From the NCBI GenBank assembly GCA_003142095.1, contig PLON01000016.1, positions 62,001 to 126,000 on the forward strand: a stretch of DNA of 64,000 bases. Reading direction: 5' to 3'. The stretch's first letter is position 1, and each line of letters starts with the position of its first letter. The translations under genes and the position numbers were made by a program. The notes under the pieces are model-generated. The model saw nothing but the letters and a program-made list of their open reading frames with translations, did no database searches and had not been told where the DNA came from. The stretch comes from Acidimicrobiaceae bacterium. GTDB taxonomy: Bacteria > Actinomycetota > Acidimicrobiia > Acidimicrobiales > RAAP-2. Below are positions 37,288 through 43,534 of the stretch, piece by piece.

Positions 37288-38361
37288 TTAGCCGACTTGC
37301 GCATTGGCCTTCACGATGGCGTTGTAGCGAGCGGACACGGCAGTCGAGAAGAGGGGCGCGACGTTGAAGCTCTTCGGAATCGCGCCCGCGTTACTCAAGA
37401 GATCGACGACGTTTTGCAACGCGTTGATCTCGCCGCCATTAAGTGGAACGTACTCGTAGGTGCCGCCGGCCTTCAAGATGAGTTGTGCCTCGGCGGTCGT
37501 CAAGTGAAAGAGGTTGACGTAGTAGTCAGTGTTGTACTGCGCCTCGTGAGTCTTCACCCAGTTCTCCGCCTTGATTAGACGGACGGTGAAGTCGTTGATG
37601 GCCGCCAATTTCGCCTTGTTGTGCAGCGCCGTCTCTGTTGCCAGCATGTAGTCGTAGCTCGCGGGCTTCACCGTCAGTTCTGTGGCCAACACTTGGGCCG
37701 TCGGATTGGTCTGTTGGTACTCGACCTTCTGTTCAACGCTCACGACGGAGGCGACCGCCGAGCCCGACTCAAGCGCGGTGCCGAGTTGATCGAGGGCGAC
37801 GTTCACTTGGGTCACGTCCTTTTGACTGAGCCCGGCCGTCGCGAGCGCGCGTAGCGCGAAGGCCTGCTCAGCAGTGCCCGTGGTGTAGGCGACGGGCTGA
37901 CCCTTCAATTGGCTGATCGACGTGATGCCGGGCTTCGCGAGGAGAAACTCCGACGCGCCAATGGGCAGCATTGCCGCCACGGCTTTCACGGGTAGACCCG
38001 ACTGAACGGCGAGCGCAGCCGGGAGGTCGCCCATGAAGCCGAGGTCAATCTGGTGGGCGGCGAAGCCGGCGTTGACGAGGGGGCCGCTGTCGAACTCGAC
38101 GAAGTTGACCTTGTAGGGTGCGCCCTTCAAGGCGCCCGAATCGGTGAGGGCGGCCTGCAAGAACTGCTCCTGGTCGCCAATGTTCAAGACGGTGCCGGCG
38201 GGGATCTTGTAGGTGGTGGTGGTGGTGGTCGACGAGGCCTGAGCCTGGCCGCCAAGCCACACGATCGGTGTTGCGACGAACGACGCAATGAGCAGCGAAC
38301 CCACGATGCGACGAAGCGAACGAGCGGACACGGGTCTAAATTTCTGGGGGGCAGTAGTCAT
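37288..38361 (-). CDS. Aliphatic-sulfonate/taurine-type ABC substrate-binding protein (SsuA-like)
   Basis: 357 aa with a signal peptide ('LRRIVGSLLIASFVATPIVW', cleavage near 'GQAQAS') followed by a run of six Thr encoded by six ACC codons. The mature part is a type II binding fold of the NMT1/SsuA class: 'LNIGDQEQFLQAALTDSGAL', 'DLGFMGDLPAALAVQSGLPV' and 'ISQLKGQPVAYTTGTAEQAF'. It opens the minus-strand operon; the predicted -10 ends 9 nt before the ATG, so the message may be nearly leaderless. The precise sulfonate is unknown. Confidence 0.9.
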   Translation of the reverse strand: MTTAPQKFRPVSARSLRRIVGSLLIASFVATPIVWLGGQAQASSTTTTTTYKIPAGTVLNIGDQEQFLQAALTDSGALKGAPYKVNFVEFDSGPLVNAGFAAHQIDLGFMGDLPAALAVQSGLPVKAVAAMLPIGASEFLLAKPGITSISQLKGQPVAYTTGTAEQAFALRALATAGLSQKDVTQVNVALDQLGTALESGSAVASVVSVEQKVEYQQTNPTAQVLATELTVKPASYDYMLATETALHNKAKLAAINDFTVRLIKAENWVKTHEAQYNTDYYVNLFHLTTAEAQLILKAGGTYEYVPLNGGEINALQNVVDLLSNAGAIPKSFNVAPLFSTAVSARYNAIVKANAQVG

Positions 38362-38369
38362 GGGGTGAG

Positions 38370-38408
38370 ACCATAGATGACTATTTCCATCGTGTCAATA
38401 GAAATAGT
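38370..38408. promoter_or_regulatory. Divergent promoter with an 8-bp operator dyad
   Basis: For the minus-strand operon: TTGACA (38398-38393), 17-nt spacer, TATGGT (38375-38370). An inverted repeat ACTATTTC (38380-38387) / GAAATAGT (38401-38408), arm centres 21 nt apart (two helical turns), brackets the -35 element. The old-yellow-enzyme gene starts 38 nt away on the plus strand, so one regulator could control both sides. No regulator gene is next to it. Confidence 0.6.
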
Positions 38409-38445
38409 AGGATATCTCGGAAAGCCTTGAGAAATGGAGGGTCTC

Positions 38446-39516
38446 ATGACCTCGAACCTGTGGAAGCCGCTCGATGTCGGGGCACTTCGGCTGCCCCACC
38501 GACTTGTCATGGCGCCCATGACGCGCGCACGCTCGACGCCAAACGGCGTGCCGACGGAGATGAACGCCGAGTACTACGCGCAGCGTGCGTCCATGGCACT
38601 CATCATTACCGAGGGCACGCAACCCTCGGACGACGGACAGGGCTATCCATTCACTCCGGGCATCTACCGCGACGATCACGTCGCCGGTTGGCGCCGTGTC
38701 ACCGACGCAATACACGACAGCGGCGGACTCATCGTCATCCAACTCATGCACGTGGGACGAATCTCGCATCCCTCGAACACGCCACACGGTCGTCAACCCG
38801 TCGCGCCATCACGGGTGCGACCGTCGGGAATGATGTTCACGAATAGCGGCATGTTCGAGATGCCCGAGCCACGTGAACTCTCCGCGAAAGAGATCGTCGT
38901 CATCGTCGACGAGCATCGACGCGCCGCAGCTGCCGCGATGGCAGCCGGCGCCGACGGCGTTGAAGTGCACGCGGCGAACGGATATCTCGCCCACCAGTTT
39001 CTCTCGAGCAACGTCAACCTCCGCAGTGACGACTACGGCGGTTCGGTGCAGCGTCGTATCCGCTTCGCCATCGAACTCGTGGACGCCGTTTCCGAGGAGA
39101 TCGGCCGTGATCGCACGGGAGTCGTCATCTCGCCCGCCAACAGCCTCAACGACATTGTCGAAGACGACATCGAAGTTCTCTACGGCGTCTTCGTGCGCGC
39201 GCTGTCGTCACTGCGCCTCGCCTACCTCCACCTCAACTACAAGGGAGATGGCGATCTCGTCGAGTTCATTCGACTGCACTGGCCCGGCGTGCTCTTTCTC
39301 AACCGAGGAAACGCGGATCTTGAGACGCGACTTTTCGACGTTGAGACGGGACTCGCGGACGCGATCACGGTGGGCACGCACGCCCTCGCCAATCCCGATC
39401 TCGTCGCACGTCTTCGGTCCGGCGCGCCCCTCAACGACGCCGACCGCTCGACCTTCTACGGAGGTGACGAGCGTGGGTATCTCGATTACCCGACCTTGCA
39501 ACAAGTGTCGGAGTAA
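38446..39516 (+). CDS. Old yellow enzyme family NADH:flavin oxidoreductase (alkene reductase)
   Basis: 356 aa from the ATG at 38446, which has GGAGGG 5 nt upstream; the ATG at 38434 overlaps that site and is less likely. FMN TIM-barrel protein with 'MAPMTRARSTPNGVPTEMNA', 'QLMHVGRISHP', the substrate-binding pair His/Asn in 'VEVHAANGYLAHQFLSSNVN' and 'RSDDYGGSVQRRIRF'. It matches the NemA/OPR group that reduces activated alkenes and nitro-compounds. It shares its control region with the organosulfur operon, which may point to a role on an unsaturated intermediate; that link is inference. Confidence 0.9.
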   Translation: MTSNLWKPLDVGALRLPHRLVMAPMTRARSTPNGVPTEMNAEYYAQRASMALIITEGTQPSDDGQGYPFTPGIYRDDHVAGWRRVTDAIHDSGGLIVIQLMHVGRISHPSNTPHGRQPVAPSRVRPSGMMFTNSGMFEMPEPRELSAKEIVVIVDEHRRAAAAAMAAGADGVEVHAANGYLAHQFLSSNVNLRSDDYGGSVQRRIRFAIELVDAVSEEIGRDRTGVVISPANSLNDIVEDDIEVLYGVFVRALSSLRLAYLHLNYKGDGDLVEFIRLHWPGVLFLNRGNADLETRLFDVETGLADAITVGTHALANPDLVARLRSGAPLNDADRSTFYGGDERGYLDYPTLQQVSE

Positions 39517-39560
39517 CGCGACGATCCAATTAAGTTTCCTTCATCACAAGAGGAGAAAAT

Positions 39561-41423
39561 ATGAGAACATCGAATGCCGTCCCACGCTTAGTACGCCTGA
39601 TTGTGTCGGCCGGCTTTGTCGCGTTAGGCCTCTTTACGATCAGCCCGGCGGGGGCCACGGTCGCCAGCACGCCGACGAATACGATCACGTTCGCCGAACA
39701 GCCGGGCGCTGCACCGAACTACATATTTCCCTACATGGCGTGCCAGTACTTCTCGGGTCAGAATCTCATTGACTTTCAGTATTTGACGTACCGGCCCGCG
39801 TACTGGTTCGGTACTCCTGGATCAAGCGCAGTTGACTACAGCCTCTCGTCGGCGAAGCCGCCACTCTTCTCGAACGGCAACAAGACCGTGACCATCGACA
39901 TGAAGGGTTGGAAATTTGCCGACGGGCAAACCGTCAACGCGCAGTCGGTCATGTTCTTCTTGAATCTTTACAAGACGGATCCGAGCGCGTACTGCGGCTA
40001 CAACCCCGGTTACGGCATCCCCGATCAAGTCGCCAGTGCGAAAGGCTCGGGCAATACCGTGACGATCACGTTCACGACGTCGGTGAACCCCAACTGGATT
40101 TTGTACAACTATCTCTCTGAGATCACGCCACTGCCCAGCGCGTGGGACGTCACCGCACCCGCAAAACCGTCGGCCTGCGCGACAGGCGCCTACGGAGCAA
40201 AGAGCACCGAGGCGGCCTGCAAGAAAGTACAGACCTACCTCGATGATCAAGCCACCAAGGTGACCTCCTTCAATTCAAAGTTTTGGACAGACGGTGCCGA
40301 TGGTCCTTGGAAGTTGTCCCAGATCGACGACCTCGGTGACGCCACGTTTGTGCCGAACGCAACGTACTCCGGTCCAGTGAAAGCGCAGCCCGGCATTAAA
40401 TACGTGAAGGAAGCCGCATTCTCTTCGGCCACCGCAGAGCAGGTCGCTCTCGAAGCAGGAACGATCGACGTGGGGTACGTCGACCCGACGATCCTTACGG
40501 CGAGCGCCCCAAAGCCGGGCGTCGCGGGCGCCAACTGGCCACAGATCGCGAGCAAGTACAACTTGGTCTCTGGTCCGGGCTGGGGATTCGATTACGCGGT
40601 CGTGAACTTCAATAAGAAGAATCCCAAGTCAAGTGTCATCTCACAGCTCTACGTGCGCCAAGCGCTACAAAAGGCGATTGACCAATCCGCCATCATCAAA
40701 AAGGTCGACAAGGGCTACGCCTTTCCCATTGACAGTCCCTTACCGCCGGAAACTCCGACGTCGATCAGTGGACTCTCCACTACGGCGGGCGTTCCCAATC
40801 CCTACTCCTACAACTTGAAAGCGGCGAAGAAGCTGTTGACCGGTCACGGATGGACGCTGAACGCCAACCACGTCATGGCGTGCACGTCGCCGGGTACCGG
40901 TGCTACAGACTGCGGGGCCGGCGTCGCCAAGGGCGCAACGCTCAATTTCACGATCGCGTGGTCAAGCGGCTCTTCGTCCACCAACGACACGTTCAACGCG
41001 GAAGTGTCGGACTGGAAGTCGATCGGCTTTAGCTTCACGACGTCGGAAGTCAACGTCAACACGTTGATTGCCGAGTGCGAGGCGGGGCTGAAGTTCGAGT
41101 TCTGCTCGTGGCCCGACACGTGGGGCTACGACCCCGACTACTACCCCTCGGGTGAGACGCTCTTCACGCCCACGGGCGGATTCAATGTTGGTGCCTACAA
41201 CAACGCGACAATGACGGCGGACATCAAAGCCACGACGTTCGGCACCGCCACGCTCGCGAGGTACGCCACGCTCGCCGCGCAGCAACTTCCGGTGCTCTAC
41301 GAACCGCTGCCCGCCACCACAAACGAGTACGCCAAGTCACTGAAGAGTTTGAAAGTGCGAGGGGTGAGCGGATTCGTGCAGAACCCCATGGCCGACTTCA
41401 TGCCCGAGTACTTCCACTACTAG
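39561..41423 (+). CDS. Peptide/nickel-type ABC transporter substrate-binding protein (SBP_bac_5)
   Basis: 620 aa, preceded by GAGGAGAAAA. A signal peptide ends near 'SPAGA'; there is no lipobox Cys. The mature protein is a large type II (cluster C) binding protein like DppA/OppA: 'YLTYRPAYWFGTPGSSAVDY', 'NKTVTIDMKGWKFADGQTVN', 'QLYVRQALQKAIDQSAIIKK'. No permease or ATPase gene of this importer class lies within the window, so it is an orphan that must borrow a channel or act as a receptor. It follows the OYE gene by 44 nt. A 15-bp hairpin begins 20 nt after the stop. Confidence 0.88.
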   Translation: MRTSNAVPRLVRLIVSAGFVALGLFTISPAGATVASTPTNTITFAEQPGAAPNYIFPYMACQYFSGQNLIDFQYLTYRPAYWFGTPGSSAVDYSLSSAKPPLFSNGNKTVTIDMKGWKFADGQTVNAQSVMFFLNLYKTDPSAYCGYNPGYGIPDQVASAKGSGNTVTITFTTSVNPNWILYNYLSEITPLPSAWDVTAPAKPSACATGAYGAKSTEAACKKVQTYLDDQATKVTSFNSKFWTDGADGPWKLSQIDDLGDATFVPNATYSGPVKAQPGIKYVKEAAFSSATAEQVALEAGTIDVGYVDPTILTASAPKPGVAGANWPQIASKYNLVSGPGWGFDYAVVNFNKKNPKSSVISQLYVRQALQKAIDQSAIIKKVDKGYAFPIDSPLPPETPTSISGLSTTAGVPNPYSYNLKAAKKLLTGHGWTLNANHVMACTSPGTGATDCGAGVAKGATLNFTIAWSSGSSSTNDTFNAEVSDWKSIGFSFTTSEVNVNTLIAECEAGLKFEFCSWPDTWGYDPDYYPSGETLFTPTGGFNVGAYNNATMTADIKATTFGTATLARYATLAAQQLPVLYEPLPATTNEYAKSLKSLKVRGVSGFVQNPMADFMPEYFHY

Positions 41424-41442
41424 GAAGTCGAATTAAATAAGA

Positions 41443-41478
41443 ATTGGGGAATCTCTTGAAATGAAGAGATTCCCCAAT
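41443..41478 (+). terminator. Perfect 15-bp hairpin whose loop contains an ATG
   Basis: Arms 41443-41457 (ATTGGGGAATCTCTT) and 41464-41478 (AAGAGATTCCCCAAT), 6-nt loop, followed by CCTTTGCTC. It is well placed to terminate the binding-protein transcript, yet the ATG at 41461 of the next gene lies in its loop. Either the next gene starts further down or the structure controls its translation. Confidence 0.7.
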
Positions 41479-42888
41479 CCTTTGCTCTCACATCGACGAG
41501 GTCACTTGTCAGTTCTTCGACGCACCACCACTATCTCTTCCGCATTCGCGCTTCTCACGCTGGGCGCGTTGTTTCCATTCGAGTCAACTCCGGTTTCCGC
41601 CGCGCAGTCGACAACTGTTGCAGCGTTCGACGCTCCGTACAGTGGCTCTCCAACGACTACGGGTTCCGCGGTCGTCGCCGTCACGGCGGGCGCCAACGGC
41701 GACGGCTACTACGTGCTTCGAGCGAACGGTGAGGTGGATGCGTACGGGGCCGCCAACTACGGGTCGCTCAGTGCCAATAGTCTTCCCGTCGGAATTACCG
41801 CAACGGGTATAACGCTTGACGCCACGACCGGCGGCTACTGGATCCTTTCATCCAACGGTTCCGTGAAAGCGTTCAACGCACCCTCCTACGGCGAGACGCT
41901 CGTCCCGTCGGGCGGATGGGGACAGCACCCGGCGGCCGTCGCCATCGCGGCAGCGCCGAGCGACGCGGGCTACTACGTACTTCGCGCGAATGGCGCCGTG
42001 TACGGATACGGCGTGAAGTCGCACGGTTCACTCGCCGGAACTTTTCACTACGGTGCGACGGCGCCCGTGCTCGCCGTAGCGATCGCCGTTGATTCTGCAA
42101 CTGGCGGATATTGGATCGCGACATCAACGGGCGGCGTCGCGGCTTTCGACGCGACCGGCGACGGCGTGCCCGTGACGCCCACGAAGGCAAAGTACAACGG
42201 AAACCCCGTCACCGCGCTCGCAGCGTTGCCTAGCGGATCCGGTTACTACGTACTGCGTGCGAACGGCGAGGTCGACGGTTTCGACGCGCCATCGCACGGT
42301 TCGATCGCGGCGTCACGCACGATGCCCGAAGGCGGATTCGCGAGCGCGCTCGCGATCGATCCGACGACGGGTGGCTACTACGAAGCGGTCGACGACACCC
42401 CTCTCGACGGGTGCTACAACCCGCTTCGCGGACTGACGTCGTTACTGCCCCAAGAAGTTGACCAAGGCGTTGACTACTGTGCATCGGGGCCGATCTACGC
42501 GGTTGGCGATGGCGTCGTCGCGAACGTCTACTCCTCGAGCTGGCCGAGCGGCGTATTCATTTCGTATCGCTTAACGAGCGGTCCCGCAAGGGGCCTCTAC
42601 GTCTATAACGCGGAAGAGGTCACTCCCACTGTTTCAGTCGGCGAACGCGTCACGCCGACGACAGTCGTCGGACAGTTGCACGACGCTGCCACCTGTCTCG
42701 AAACCGGATGGGCTGATCCACCCGGACCCATCCAGCACGCGGCCGCGCACCTCGAATTCAACGGGGCAAACTCGACCGCCTACGGGCTGAACTTCAACAC
42801 ACTCCTCCAAGCATTGGGTGCCCGACCGGGACTCCCGCAGCCTGACGGACCTCCCGGATCCCTGCCCACTCACTGGCCAACGTGGTGA
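41461..42888 (+). CDS. Secreted five-repeat protein with a degenerate M23-like C-terminal domain
   Basis: 475 aa from the ATG at 41461; a TTG at 41506 with GAGG 4 nt upstream is an alternative that avoids the hairpin. The signal peptide ends near 'STPVSAAQS'. Residues of about 80-300 hold five copies of a beta-propeller-like unit, alternating 'GYYVLRANGEVDAYG' and 'GGYWILSSNGSVKAFN' types. From about residue 318 comes a domain resembling M23/LytM peptidases ('DQGVDYCASGPIYAVGDGVV', 'HAAAHLEFNG'), but the HxxxD His is Gln and the final HxH reads HLE, so it is probably not a peptidase. A role in surface binding or cell-wall contact is a guess. Confidence 0.8.
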   Translation: MKRFPNPLLSHRRGHLSVLRRTTTISSAFALLTLGALFPFESTPVSAAQSTTVAAFDAPYSGSPTTTGSAVVAVTAGANGDGYYVLRANGEVDAYGAANYGSLSANSLPVGITATGITLDATTGGYWILSSNGSVKAFNAPSYGETLVPSGGWGQHPAAVAIAAAPSDAGYYVLRANGAVYGYGVKSHGSLAGTFHYGATAPVLAVAIAVDSATGGYWIATSTGGVAAFDATGDGVPVTPTKAKYNGNPVTALAALPSGSGYYVLRANGEVDGFDAPSHGSIAASRTMPEGGFASALAIDPTTGGYYEAVDDTPLDGCYNPLRGLTSLLPQEVDQGVDYCASGPIYAVGDGVVANVYSSSWPSGVFISYRLTSGPARGLYVYNAEEVTPTVSVGERVTPTTVVGQLHDAATCLETGWADPPGPIQHAAAHLEFNGANSTAYGLNFNTLLQALGARPGLPQPDGPPGSLPTHWPTW

Positions 42889-42931
42889 TATGTGTGGAAC
42901 TCATCGAGAAACTGCAACAGCCCTGAGCGAC

Positions 42932-43510
42932 CTAGTCATTTTCGACCGTGTAGTCCCAGTCGGCGACAACGTGTTTCTGATCGGGGGCCCACTGCATCAT
43001 TCCCTCGCCCACCAGCTCATAGGCCCGAAGCCGGAACGTGAGGGTCTCTCCGGGATGGAGCACCGTCGGTGGCGGTCGTTCGCCGGGGACCAGTCCCATC
43101 AAGAAGACCGCACCGAGGTGGTCGACCGAGTGGAAGTCGGCAATTGATACGGGCACGTTGGCGCTGGCGTCCTTCATCGTTACGGTCCAAGTACACGTGG
43201 TCGCTGCGGGCTGGTCGGGCAACCCTTCGCCGGGGACGACTGGACCACTTACCGTCACTCGTACGTGAAACTGTGTCGTATCAACGTCGACGGGCAGTCC
43301 CTCAATCTGCAACGCCGGCTTCGACATCGTCCCGACCAACGCTTGGTCGACCTTAGGATCAAGGGTTTTCTTCGGAAGAAACGATGGGTAGACGGCTGCA
43401 GTAGAGCCACATCCGGCGAGAACGAGAGCGCACAGCAACCCCGCGACAACCGGCTTGACGCCAAGCTCAGTGGCCCGGCGCCAAGCGCGCGTTGCTTCGT
43501 TCTGTCTCAC
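42932..43510 (-). CDS. Putative lipoprotein of unknown function
   Basis: 192 aa. After about 18 basic residues comes a hydrophobic stretch ending in a clear lipobox 'LVLAGC' (Cys at about residue 34), so the protein is predicted to be lipid-anchored outside the membrane. The mature part has one further Cys in 'TTCTWTVTMKDAS' and a beta-rich pattern with 'HPGETLTFRLRAYELVGEG'. It follows the phosphoesterase-PGRS gene by 24 nt on the same strand and is likely co-transcribed with it. I do not recognise a family. Confidence 0.78.
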   Translation of the reverse strand: MRQNEATRAWRRATELGVKPVVAGLLCALVLAGCGSTAAVYPSFLPKKTLDPKVDQALVGTMSKPALQIEGLPVDVDTTQFHVRVTVSGPVVPGEGLPDQPAATTCTWTVTMKDASANVPVSIADFHSVDHLGAVFLMGLVPGERPPPTVLHPGETLTFRLRAYELVGEGMMQWAPDQKHVVADWDYTVEND

Positions 43511-43534
43511 ATCCGTATCAATCTGAACATCCGA

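Noticed and set aside
38209-38231. Six-copy GGT/ACC tract as a possible phase-variation repeat in the ssuA-like gene
   Set aside because: Trinucleotide changes keep the frame and only alter a Thr linker after the signal peptide, so switching is unlikely.
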